A DNA stretch of 64,000 nucleotides from DATBHM01 sp963772375 (GTDB taxonomy: Bacteria; Actinomycetota; UBA4738; JACQTL01), in contig CAVYXG010000001.1 in the NCBI GenBank assembly GCA_963772375.1, forward strand, positions 186,001-250,000. Reading direction: 5' to 3'. A program made the position numbers and the translations under genes. Below the pieces are notes generated by a model. It saw only the letters and a list, made by a program, of their open reading frames with translations, was not told where the DNA came from and made no database searches. Below are positions 1-8,211 of the stretch, one piece after another. Every line of letters begins with the position of its first letter. Position 1 is the stretch's first letter.

Positions 1-2004
1 GGCGCGATCCTGATCCTTCCGCCCGACACGCCGGTCGGCGCGGACGTGGCGGCGGAGTTCGGACTGGACGACGTGGTGTTCGACATCGAGGTCAAGCCGA
101 ACCGCCCCGACCTGATGTCGGTGGCCGGCGTCGCCCGGGAGGTGGCGGCGGCGACCGGCGCGCCGTTCGCCCTGCCGGAGATGGCGCTGGAGGAGTCCGT
201 CGACGAAGCGGTTGCGGCGGCGACGGTGGAGGTCCGCGACGGGGAACGATGCCCCCGGTACCTGGGCAAGGTCATCCGGGGCGTGAGCATCGGGCCCTCC
301 CCGATCACGGCCCAGGCCCGGCTGACGGCGGCCGGAATGCGTCCGCTGTCGAACGTCGTCGACGCCACCAACTACGTCATGCTGGAGCTCGGCCAGCCGC
401 TCCACGGGTTCGACATGGCGCGGCTCGCGGGCCCCGGCATCGTCGTCCGCCTGGCCGAGGAGGGCGAGCGCATCGTCACGCTCGACGACGTCGAGCGCAC
501 TCTGACCTCCGAGGACCTCGTCATCGCCGACCTCGAGCACGGGGTCGGGATCGCCGGGGTGATGGGCTCCGCCGACGCCGAGGTGTCCGACGCCACGTCC
601 GACGTGCTGCTCGAGAGCGCGACGTTCCAGCGGCGGAGCATCCTGCGCACCGCCCGCCGTCTGAACCTCCGAACGGAGGCGTCGATGCGGTTCGAGCGGG
701 GCGTCGACCCCGAGGGTCCCGGCCGGGCGGCCGACCGGGCCGCGCAGCTGATCGCGGTGTGGTCGGGCGGGCAGGTCCTGGCCGGCACGATCGACGTGGG
801 TCACGAGCACGTCCGCCCGCACGTGGCGGTCCGACCCTCCCGGGCCTCGCTGCTGCTGGGCGAGGAGCTGACCGGCCGGGACGTCCGGGAGGCGTTCGGG
901 CGGCTCCGCATCGAGGCCGAGGAGCGCGCCGACGACGAGGTGCTCGTCGAGGTGCCGGGATACCGGGTGGACCTCGAGATCGAGGCCGACCTCATCGAGG
1001 ACGTGGCACGGGTCCGGGGATACGACAACATCGCGGCGACCGTCCCGCCGGTGCGACAGTCGGGAGGCCTCCAGCCGTCGTACGCGTTCCGCATGCGGGT
1101 GCGCGAGGCACTCGTGCGGGCCGGCCTCCGCGAGACGCTGTCGCTCTCCTTCGCCTCGGGGGAGGACCTGGCGGTCACCGACGACCACGACGCCGTGCGG
1201 GTGGCCAACCCCCTGGCCGCGAACGAGGCCTTCCTGCGAACCAGCCTGCTGCCCGGACTGCTGGGGGCCCTCCGCCACAACCTCCACCAGGGCGTCCGCT
1301 CGGTGGCGCTGTTCGAGGTCGGCCGGACGTTCTTCCCCCGCGCGGCCTCGGACGATCCGACGGTCATCCCCGTGGAGGAACACGACCGCGTCGGCATCGC
1401 CATGACCGGCGCGGCCTCGTCCGGGTGGCCCGACCCGGTCCGGGAGTTCGACGTCGTCGACCTGAAGGGCGCGGTGGAGTCGCTGATGGCCTCGCTCGGG
1501 ATCGAGGGCTGGGAGGTCGGACCGCCGCCGGGGCCGCTGTTCCATCCGGGGCGCTCCGCGTCGGTGACGATCGGCGACGAGCTCGTCGGGGAGTTCGGCG
1601 AGCTGCACCCGGCCGTGGCCGAGCGAGTCGACCTGCCCGGCCGGGTGGCGATCGCCGAGCTGGAGACGGCCGTCCTGGCGCGGCACGCCACGGGGGAGGT
1701 CGCGTACGCCGAGCTGCCGCGATTCCCGCCAGTGCGCCGCGACCTGGCGTTCATCCTGCCCGCCGGCGTTCCCTCTTGGGCCGTTCACGCCGCGATCTCG
1801 GGCGCGGTGGCCGATCTCGGCGTCGAGGCCGCGCTGTTCGACGTGCACACCGGCCCGCCGATCCCGGAGGGACGCAAGAGCCTGGCGTTCGCGGTGGACC
1901 TCCGCGCGCCGGATCGGACCCTCACCGACGAGGACGCCGCCCGGGCCGTGGCGGCGATCCAGTCGGGGGTCGGCGAGCTCGGCGGCGAGCTCCGCGCCGG
2001 CTGA
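1..2004 (+). CDS. pheT: Phenylalanyl-tRNA synthetase beta subunit (5' truncated by window)
   Basis: Beta chain of the heterotetrameric phenylalanyl-tRNA synthetase, which charges tRNA-Phe in the cytoplasm. The reading frame is open from base 1, so the N-terminal part (tRNA-binding/EMAP-like domain, roughly the first 140 residues of the usual ~800) lies outside the window. Visible parts in order are the B3/4 editing region beginning with EVKPNRPDLMSVAGVAREVA, the B5 region, the catalytic-like core and the C-terminal FDX-ACB anticodon-binding domain (about ELPRFPPVRRDLAFI onward). The gene is followed after 57 nt by argF, which has its own -10 box. The identification is secure; only the start is missing. 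Confidence 0.96.
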   Translation, partial: GAILILPPDTPVGADVAAEFGLDDVVFDIEVKPNRPDLMSVAGVAREVAAATGAPFALPEMALEESVDEAVAAATVEVRDGERCPRYLGKVIRGVSIGPSPITAQARLTAAGMRPLSNVVDATNYVMLELGQPLHGFDMARLAGPGIVVRLAEEGERIVTLDDVERTLTSEDLVIADLEHGVGIAGVMGSADAEVSDATSDVLLESATFQRRSILRTARRLNLRTEASMRFERGVDPEGPGRAADRAAQLIAVWSGGQVLAGTIDVGHEHVRPHVAVRPSRASLLLGEELTGRDVREAFGRLRIEAEERADDEVLVEVPGYRVDLEIEADLIEDVARVRGYDNIAATVPPVRQSGGLQPSYAFRMRVREALVRAGLRETLSLSFASGEDLAVTDDHDAVRVANPLAANEAFLRTSLLPGLLGALRHNLHQGVRSVALFEVGRTFFPRAASDDPTVIPVEEHDRVGIAMTGAASSGWPDPVREFDVVDLKGAVESLMASLGIEGWEVGPPPGPLFHPGRSASVTIGDELVGEFGELHPAVAERVDLPGRVAIAELETAVLARHATGEVAYAELPRFPPVRRDLAFILPAGVPSWAVHAAISGAVADLGVEAALFDVHTGPPIPEGRKSLAFAVDLRAPDRTLTDEDAARAVAAIQSGVGELGGELRAG

Positions 2005-2046
2005 GGTCGTTCCGCAGGGGATTTCCGGTCGTCCGGGTGCCCCGTA

Positions 2047-2052
2047 TAGACT
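2047..2052 (+). promoter_or_regulatory. -10 box TAGACT of argF
   Basis: TAGACT lies 9 nt before the argF ATG, so the predicted transcript would have a leader of only about 2 nt. No Shine-Dalgarno sequence is present. One of a series of near-leaderless promoters in this window. Confidence 0.5.
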
Positions 2053-2061
2053 CCGCCGCTG

Positions 2062-2988
2062 ATGAGCCGCCACTTCCTGTCGATGGTCGACCTGTCCTCC
2101 GACGAGCTCGGCCACCTGCTGGAGCTCTCGGAGCGGGGCAAGGCTGATCCGGCCAGGTATTCCACCCGACTTGCGGGGAGGGCCGTGGCGATGATCTTCG
2201 AGAAGCCCTCCACCAGGACCCGCGTGTCGTTCGAGGTGGCGATCTCCTCGACGGGCGGCCACCCGGTCCCACTGTCATCCGTCGAGCTGCAGCTGGGTCG
2301 AGGGGAGACGATCGAGGACACGGGGCGGGTCCTCAGCCGGTACATCGACGCGATCGTCCTGCGGACCTCCGGTCACGAGCGGCTCGAGTTCCTGGCCTCG
2401 GCTTCGACGGTCCCGGTCGTCAACGCGCTCTCGGACTTCGAGCATCCCTGCCAGTGCCTTGCCGATCTGATGACCGTGCGTGAGCGGAAGGGGAACCTGG
2501 CCGGGTTGACGCTCGCCTATCTCGGCGACGGGAACAACGTGGCGCACTCGCTGCTGCTCGGCGGCGCGCTGGCCGGCATGCACGTGCGGGTGGCGACGCC
2601 CCTGGGGTTCGAGCCGATCCCCCAGGTGGTGCACCACGCGGAGGAGATCGCCGGCGTAACCGGTGGATCGATCGACATCGGGCACGATGCGGTCGAGGCG
2701 TCCAAGGGTGCCGACGTCCTGTACACGGACGTCTGGGCGTCGATGGGCCAGGAGGGCGAACAGGACGAGCGGGCGCTGGTGTTCCCCCCGTACCGCGTCG
2801 ACCGGGCGGCCGTCGACCGCGCCGCGCCCGACGTCATCGTGCTGCACTGCCTCCCCGCGCATCGGGGCCAGGAGATCACCGACGAGGTCATCGACGGCCC
2901 GCACTCGGCGGTGTGGGACCAGGCCGAGAACCGCCTGCACACGCAGCGGGCCCTGTTGCTCTGGCTCCTCGGCATGGACGGCGACTGA
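2062..2988 (+). CDS. argF: Ornithine carbamoyltransferase
   Basis: Transfers the carbamoyl group of carbamoyl phosphate to ornithine to make citrulline in arginine biosynthesis. The 308 residues match the usual family length. The carbamoyl-phosphate loop FEKPSTRTRVSFE (about residues 49-61), the HPCQCLADL motif and the ornithine-binding HCLPAHRGQEI near the C-terminus are all present. In M. tuberculosis several arg genes separate pheT from argF; here argF follows pheT directly and no other arg gene is in the window. The ATG was chosen because a TAGACT -10 box sits 9 nt upstream; the mRNA is probably near-leaderless. Confidence 0.95.
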   Translation: MSRHFLSMVDLSSDELGHLLELSERGKADPARYSTRLAGRAVAMIFEKPSTRTRVSFEVAISSTGGHPVPLSSVELQLGRGETIEDTGRVLSRYIDAIVLRTSGHERLEFLASASTVPVVNALSDFEHPCQCLADLMTVRERKGNLAGLTLAYLGDGNNVAHSLLLGGALAGMHVRVATPLGFEPIPQVVHHAEEIAGVTGGSIDIGHDAVEASKGADVLYTDVWASMGQEGEQDERALVFPPYRVDRAAVDRAAPDVIVLHCLPAHRGQEITDEVIDGPHSAVWDQAENRLHTQRALLLWLLGMDGD

Positions 2989-3020
2989 GCACGCCCGTGG
3001 GGCATGTCTCCTGCGCTTTC

Positions 3021-3026
3021 TAGAAT
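3021..3026 (+). promoter_or_regulatory. -10 box TAGAAT of polX (leaderless)
   Basis: TAGAAT ends 7 nt before the GTG at 3034, placing the expected transcription start at the start codon itself. This favours the GTG over the in-frame ATG at 3004, which would lie upstream of the promoter. Confidence 0.6.
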
Positions 3027-3033
3027 CCCTGCC

Positions 3034-4761
3034 GTGCCGCGCGCCAACGAGACCGTCGAAGCCGTCCTGAACGAGTACCGGGACCTCCTGGCCATCACGT
3101 CCCCCGATCCACACAAGGCCCGCGCCTACGAGAAGGCGGCCCGGTCGATCGGCGGCTGGCACGAGGACGTCGCCGGCGCCGACGTCGACCGCCTGCTGCA
3201 GATCCCCAACGTGGGCAAGTCGATCGCGCCCAAGGTGGTCGAGTTGCTGCAGACGGGGGCGATGTCCGCCCTCGAGGAGCTCCGGGCCCAGATCCCGCCC
3301 GGCGTCCGCCAGCTGATGTCGATCCCGAACGTCGGCCCGAAGAAGGCGATGGCGCTGTACCAGGAGCTCCACGTGGCCTCGGTCGAGGAGCTCGCCGAGG
3401 CCGTGGAGGACGGCAGCGTGGCGTCGATCAAGGGGTTCGGCGAGAAGACCGCCGAGAACATCGCCACCGGGATCCGGACCATGCAGCAGTCGGGCGACCG
3501 CGTGCAGATCGGTGTGGCGCTCGACCTCGCGGAGGAACTCCTCGGCGAGCTCCGGGCGCTCCCCCAGGTCCTGCGCGGCGACCATGCCGGGTCGCTCCGG
3601 CGGATGCGGGAGACGATCGGGGACGTCGACCTGCTGGTCGCGGCGGAGGGGAGCGACGCCCCCTCGGTGATGGACGCGTTCACGTCGCTGCCGCACGTGG
3701 AGCGCGTGATCGCGCACGGCGACACGAAGTCGAGCATCCTCACGACGCGCGGCCTGCAGGTCGACCTCCGCGTGATCCCGCCGGCGTGCTGGGGTGCGGC
3801 GCTGCAGTACTTCACCGGCTCCAAGGCCCACAACGTGAAGACGCGCGAGCTGGCGGTTCGCCAGAAGCTCAAGCTCTCCGAGTACGGGCTGTTCGATGCG
3901 AGGACGGAGGAGCTCATCGTCGCGGAGACGGAGGAGGAGGTGTACGAACGGCTCGGGCTCCCGTGGATCCCGCCGACGATGCGCGAGGACCGGGGCGAGG
4001 TCGAGGCGGCGCGCAGGGGCGAGCTGCCGACCGTGGTGCAGCTCGCCGACATCCGCGGCGACCTGCACACCCACACGGACCTGACGGACGGACTGGCCCC
4101 CCTGGAACGCATGCTCGAGACGGCCGCCGGCATCGGCCACGCGTACTACGCGGTCACCGACCACGCGCCGAACCTGTACATGCAACGCATGACCGACGAG
4201 AAGATGCTCGCCCAGCGCGCGCAGCTCCGGTCGCTCCAGGGACGGTTCCCGAAGATGACGCTCCTGCACGGCACCGAGCTGAACATCGACCCCGACGGGG
4301 GGGTGGACTGGCCGGCGGAGTTCCTCGAGGGGTTCGACGTGTGCGTGGCGTCGGTGCACTCGCACTTCCACCAGACGCCCGAGGAGATGACGAAGCGCAT
4401 CGTGACGGCCATGGAGAACCCGAACGTCCACATCATCGGGCACCCGACCGCCCGGATCATCGGGCACCGGCCGCCGATCGACTACGACCTCGAGGAGGTG
4501 TTCCGGGCGGCCGCTGGGACGGGGACCGCGCTCGAGATCAACTCGTTCCCGGACCGGCTGGACCTCCGCGACGAGCACGTGCTGTGGGCCCGCCGGCACG
4601 GGGTGAAGTTCTCGGTGGACACCGACTCGCACTCCACCGTTCACCTGACGTTCCAGCGATTCGGCGTGGGAACCGCCCAACGGGGGTGGCTCACCGCCGA
4701 CGACGTCATCAACGCCTGGCCGCTCTCGAAGCTCCGGAAGTTCCTGCGGAAGGGCCGCTGA
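3034..4761 (+). CDS. polX: DNA polymerase X family protein with PHP domain
   Basis: Bacterial family X polymerase used in gap-filling/base-excision repair, with a C-terminal PHP phosphoesterase domain giving 3'-5' nuclease activity in characterised homologues. The 575-residue product has an N-terminal helix-hairpin-helix region (IPNVGKSIAPKVVELL, then IPNVGPKKAMALYQEL), a polymerase palm with GSLRRMRETIGDVDLLV, which supplies the paired metal-binding acidic residues, and a PHP domain starting at DIRGDLHTHTDLTDG. The GTG start is preferred because the leaderless -10 box TAGAAT precedes it by 7 nt. The next gene, mpg, is another repair gene 5 nt downstream, suggesting a small repair operon. Confidence 0.93.
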   Translation: MPRANETVEAVLNEYRDLLAITSPDPHKARAYEKAARSIGGWHEDVAGADVDRLLQIPNVGKSIAPKVVELLQTGAMSALEELRAQIPPGVRQLMSIPNVGPKKAMALYQELHVASVEELAEAVEDGSVASIKGFGEKTAENIATGIRTMQQSGDRVQIGVALDLAEELLGELRALPQVLRGDHAGSLRRMRETIGDVDLLVAAEGSDAPSVMDAFTSLPHVERVIAHGDTKSSILTTRGLQVDLRVIPPACWGAALQYFTGSKAHNVKTRELAVRQKLKLSEYGLFDARTEELIVAETEEEVYERLGLPWIPPTMREDRGEVEAARRGELPTVVQLADIRGDLHTHTDLTDGLAPLERMLETAAGIGHAYYAVTDHAPNLYMQRMTDEKMLAQRAQLRSLQGRFPKMTLLHGTELNIDPDGGVDWPAEFLEGFDVCVASVHSHFHQTPEEMTKRIVTAMENPNVHIIGHPTARIIGHRPPIDYDLEEVFRAAAGTGTALEINSFPDRLDLRDEHVLWARRHGVKFSVDTDSHSTVHLTFQRFGVGTAQRGWLTADDVINAWPLSKLRKFLRKGR

Positions 4762-4766
4762 TCCGC

Positions 4767-5387
4767 GTGGCCGCCGGGCGGGGGCGACCGTCCCGCGCCG
4801 GGCTGCCGCGGTCGTTCTACCGCCGGCCGTCGCTCCAGGTCGGGCCGGACCTGCTGGGACGCACGCTGGTCCGCATCCTGCCGGACGGGACGCGCCTGGC
4901 CGCGCGGATCGTGGAGACCGAGGCCTACCGCGAGGACGACCCCGCCAGTCACTCGTTCCGGGGGCGGACCGCCCGGACCGAGGTCATGTTCGGGCCGCCG
5001 GGGTATCTGTACGTGTACTTCACGTACGGCATGCACTTCTGCATGAACGTGGTCACCGGCGAGCTCGGCGAGGGGAGCGCGGTCCTGCTCCGCGCGGCGG
5101 AGCCGCTCGAGGGCCTGGACCGAATGGCCGTCCAGCGCGGCCTGGCGGATCCCCGGGTGCTGTGCTCCGGCCCCGCGCGTCTGTGCCAGGCGTTCGCCGT
5201 CGGCCGGCCGGAGAACGGCACCGACCTCGTCCGCGGCACCGAGCTTCGGCTCGAAGCGGGAACCCCGGTGCCCGCGGAGCAGGTGCTGTCGGGTCCGCGC
5301 GTGGGGATCCGGGTTGCCATGGACCGGCCGTGGCGCTTCGTGGAGGCGGGGAGCCCGTTCGCCTCGCGGGGACCCCGGTCGCGGTGA
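4767..5387 (+). CDS. mpg: 3-methyladenine DNA glycosylase (AAG/MPG family)
   Basis: Excises alkylated purines and hypoxanthine from DNA to start base-excision repair. The 206 residues match the family; motifs include LPRSFYRRPSLQVGPDLLGR at the N-terminus, the catalytic-loop region ARIVETEAYREDDPASHSFR (with the active-site Glu) and the DNA-intercalating YVYFTYGMHFCMNVV segment. The GTG start begins 5 nt after the polX stop. It converges with the penicillin-binding protein gene, whose stop is 15 nt beyond this one. M. tuberculosis also has mpg next to tyrS. Confidence 0.94.
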   Translation: MAAGRGRPSRAGLPRSFYRRPSLQVGPDLLGRTLVRILPDGTRLAARIVETEAYREDDPASHSFRGRTARTEVMFGPPGYLYVYFTYGMHFCMNVVTGELGEGSAVLLRAAEPLEGLDRMAVQRGLADPRVLCSGPARLCQAFAVGRPENGTDLVRGTELRLEAGTPVPAEQVLSGPRVGIRVAMDRPWRFVEAGSPFASRGPRSR

Positions 5388-5402
5388 GACGAGCCCGGGC
5401 CG

Positions 5403-8156
5403 CTACAAGCCCGAGCTCGGATTGACCCAGATCGTGACGGTCGAACCAGGCAGCAGCGTCTGGCCGGAGGCGGGGAGCTGCCGCCACACGACCCCCGGCC
5501 TGGCATGGCAGCCCTGTGCTGGGCCCGAGCACTGCGAGTGGATGAGCGCGGCGGCGCCGAAGCCCGATTCCTGCAGCTTGGCGAGCGCGGCGTTCTGCGA
5601 CAGTCCGAGCACGTCGGGAACGATCGCCGGGATGGGCGATCCGGTCGGCGTGGGACACGGCAGCGCGGGGGGCGATGGCGATGGCGACGGAGCGGGCGAG
5701 CCCGACGCTGACGGAGCCGGCGACGGCGCCCCCGGAGTGGGCGAGGCGTGCCCGGACGGTGACGGATGGGCCGACCCGCGGGGCGACGGGCTGCGGCCGG
5801 CCAGTCCGGCCGGGGTCGGGCTCGGGGCCGGTGACTGCGGCCCCCCGACCGGCGGCGACGGGCTCGTCGCGGGGGCGGTCGTCGGCGGCGGGCAGGGGGC
5901 CGGCAGCGGAACCGCCACGAACAGCGTGACCGTGCTGGCCTGCAGCGCCTGTATGCCCGCGAGGGGGTCCTGCCCGATCACCGTTCCCGGCGTCTGGGGC
6001 GAGGCTCGCGGCACGGCCACCGACTGGAACCCCGCCGATGCGAGCGTGGAGGCGGCGGTCTTCTCGTCGAGGCCGATCACCGACGGCACGTTCAGCGGCT
6101 GGTAGGAGGTGGGCGTGAGGCACACCGGGGGCTGGGTGCCCTCGATGAACCGGACCTCGGCGATCAGGCCAGGGGGCGTGAACTGGTTCGCCTGGCAGTT
6201 CTGTGAGGTGTCGATCCGGACCGTGACGTAGCGCACGACGGGCTTGGGGAACCGCTTCACCGGCAGGTGGGCGGCCGCCTTGGTCATGAACAGGTGCCAG
6301 ATCTGGGCCGGCCAGGTGCCGCCGAGCACCTGCGGCAAGCGCGTTCGGGGCGCGACCATGGGGATCTCCCCCTCCGGGAACCCGACCCACACCGCAGCCG
6401 ACAGCTGGGGGATCGCCCCGACGAACCATGCGTCGGAGTAGTTCTGGGCGGTGCCGGTCTTGCCGATCGCCGGACGCCCGATGGCGGCCGCCGACCCGGT
6501 TCCCTCCTGGACGACCTTCTGCAGGATCTGGTCGGCCACGAACGCCACCGGCGGGTCGACCGCGAGCGTCCGGTGGTCGCGGGCCTGCCACAGCACCTTC
6601 CCCGACGCGTCGGTGACCCTCGTGACGGCGATGGGCGGCACGCGGTAGCCAACGTTGGCGAGCGTGCCGTACGCCGAGGCCATCTCCACGCTGTTCACCT
6701 GCTCCGCACCGAGGACCGCCGCGGGAACCCGCGCCAGGGGGTGGCTGATCCCCATCGACAACAGCTCGGAGGGGTTGACCCCGAGCGCCTTGGCGACCTC
6801 CACCACCTTGGCGGCGCCCGCGCAGGCGTTCCCTCCACCGAGGTCCCGGACGATCTGCGCGTACACGACGTTGACCGAGTCGATCGTGGCCTGCTCCACG
6901 GTGATCTGGCCGTTCGCGGTGCCGTCGAAGTTCGTCACCGGCCAGGACAACTCGCCGGGGGCCCGGCAGTCGCGGGGGAGCGGGATGACGATCGAGGGCG
7001 GGGCGTCGTACACCCGCTGGGGCGGGATGCCGTTCTCCATGGCCGCCACGAGGGCGAACGGCTTGAACGTGGATCCCGCCTGCCGACCGGTCACGCCGCC
7101 GGTGGCCAGGTTGAGCTGCGCGACGGGGTCGTCCTGCGAGAAGTAGTCCCGCCCGCCGACCATGGCGACGACCTCGCCGGTCCGCGGGTCGAGGACGGTC
7201 ATCGCCGCATACGGGTCGGTGGGGTAGATCAGGATCTCCTTGACCGCCGTCTCGGCGTCCTGCTGGAGGTCCGGCCGCAGCGTGGTGAAGATCCGCAGGC
7301 CCCCCCGGTACAGCCGGTTCTCGCGGTCGGCGCGGGTGATCCCGAACGCCGGATTGGAGAACATCCATTCCTTGACGTACTGGACGAAATACGGCGCGTG
7401 GTACCGCTGCCGGGTGCGGAGGTGGAGCCCGAGGCCGCTCGCCAGAGTGGCCGCGTACTCGTTCGACGTGATCACGTCCTGGCTGCGCAGGATGCCGAGG
7501 ACCGCATTCCGTCGCCGCAAGGCGAGGTCGGGGTGGTCGACCGGGTCGTAGGCCGAGGGCGCCTGGACCAGTCCCACGAGCAGGGCGGTCTGCTGGAGGT
7601 CGAGGACGGCGGCCGGTTCGGAGAAGTACGTTCGAGCGGCTGCCTGGATGCCGTACGCGCCCTGCCCGAAATACACCGTGTTCAGATACCGGGCGAGGAT
7701 CTGGTCCTTCGTGAGCTCGTGCTCGAGCTGCCAGGCCAGGACGGCCTCCTTGACCTTGCGGGAGAGCGTCTGGTCCGAACCCAGGTAGCGGTTCTTGATG
7801 TACTGCTCGGTGATCGTGGAGCCGCCCTCCACGATGTGGCCCCGCGTGACGTCCACGTACGCCGCCCGCAGGAGCGCCCGAAGGTCGACGCCCGGGTGCT
7901 GGTAGAACCGGCGGTCCTCGACTGCCACGATCGCGCGCCGGACGATGTCGGGGATCTGGTCGAGTGGGACGACGACGCGGTCCTCCTCGGCGTGGAAGCT
8001 CGTGAGGAGCGACCCGTCGGCCGCGTACATGAACGAGGTCTGCGGCAGCTCGCGCGCCTTGCGCTCCTCGTCCTGGAGACGCGGCACGTGACAAGCGGCC
8101 GCGAGGAGGGCCAGCACGAGCATGCCGGCCACGAGCGATCCCCGGCGCCCGATCAC
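5403..8156 (-). CDS. Class A penicillin-binding protein with PASTA domains
   Basis: Bifunctional peptidoglycan synthase: a glycosyltransferase (GT51) plus a DD-transpeptidase, acting outside the membrane. The product has about 917 residues. A hydrophobic N-terminus ends in LLAAAC, a possible lipobox. GT51 motifs are EDRRFYQHPGVDLRALL and GGSTITEQYIKN. Transpeptidase motifs are STFK (SxxK), SVN and KTGTA. Two PASTA-like domains follow, beginning VPSVIGLDEKTA and VPDVLGLSQNAA, separated by a Pro/Ser-rich linker of about 80 residues. The longer frame opens at 8213, inside tyrS. I prefer the GTG at 8156 because TATCAT lies 9 nt before it. Confidence 0.93.
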   Translation of the reverse strand: MIGRRGSLVAGMLVLALLAAACHVPRLQDEERKARELPQTSFMYAADGSLLTSFHAEEDRVVVPLDQIPDIVRRAIVAVEDRRFYQHPGVDLRALLRAAYVDVTRGHIVEGGSTITEQYIKNRYLGSDQTLSRKVKEAVLAWQLEHELTKDQILARYLNTVYFGQGAYGIQAAARTYFSEPAAVLDLQQTALLVGLVQAPSAYDPVDHPDLALRRRNAVLGILRSQDVITSNEYAATLASGLGLHLRTRQRYHAPYFVQYVKEWMFSNPAFGITRADRENRLYRGGLRIFTTLRPDLQQDAETAVKEILIYPTDPYAAMTVLDPRTGEVVAMVGGRDYFSQDDPVAQLNLATGGVTGRQAGSTFKPFALVAAMENGIPPQRVYDAPPSIVIPLPRDCRAPGELSWPVTNFDGTANGQITVEQATIDSVNVVYAQIVRDLGGGNACAGAAKVVEVAKALGVNPSELLSMGISHPLARVPAAVLGAEQVNSVEMASAYGTLANVGYRVPPIAVTRVTDASGKVLWQARDHRTLAVDPPVAFVADQILQKVVQEGTGSAAAIGRPAIGKTGTAQNYSDAWFVGAIPQLSAAVWVGFPEGEIPMVAPRTRLPQVLGGTWPAQIWHLFMTKAAAHLPVKRFPKPVVRYVTVRIDTSQNCQANQFTPPGLIAEVRFIEGTQPPVCLTPTSYQPLNVPSVIGLDEKTAASTLASAGFQSVAVPRASPQTPGTVIGQDPLAGIQALQASTVTLFVAVPLPAPCPPPTTAPATSPSPPVGGPQSPAPSPTPAGLAGRSPSPRGSAHPSPSGHASPTPGAPSPAPSASGSPAPSPSPSPPALPCPTPTGSPIPAIVPDVLGLSQNAALAKLQESGFGAAALIHSQCSGPAQGCHARPGVVWRQLPASGQTLLPGSTVTIWVNPSSGL

Positions 8157-8165
8157 GGTGCGTCG

Positions 8166-8171
8166 ATGATA
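8166..8171 (-). promoter_or_regulatory. -10 box TATCAT of the PBP gene
   Basis: On the minus strand TATCAT lies 9 nt before the GTG at 8156. It is divergent from, and very close to, the tyrS -10 box at 8195-8200. Confidence 0.55.
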
Positions 8172-8194
8172 TCGGCCGTTCTCGATTCCACTGG

Positions 8195-8200
8195 TAGCCT
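8195..8200 (+). promoter_or_regulatory. -10 box TAGCCT of tyrS
   Basis: TAGCCT lies 11 nt before the first tyrS ATG, predicting a leader of only a few nt. No Shine-Dalgarno sequence is present. Confidence 0.4.
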
Positions 8201-8211
8201 CAGCCCCGGTC

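Noticed and set aside
249..2147. 632-residue frame overlapping pheT
   Set aside because: Arg/Pro/Gly-rich shadow frame of pheT without motifs; typical of high-GC DNA.
2275..4680. 801-residue minus-strand frame across argF and polX
   Set aside because: Antisense of two clear genes with low-complexity His/Arg/Val composition.
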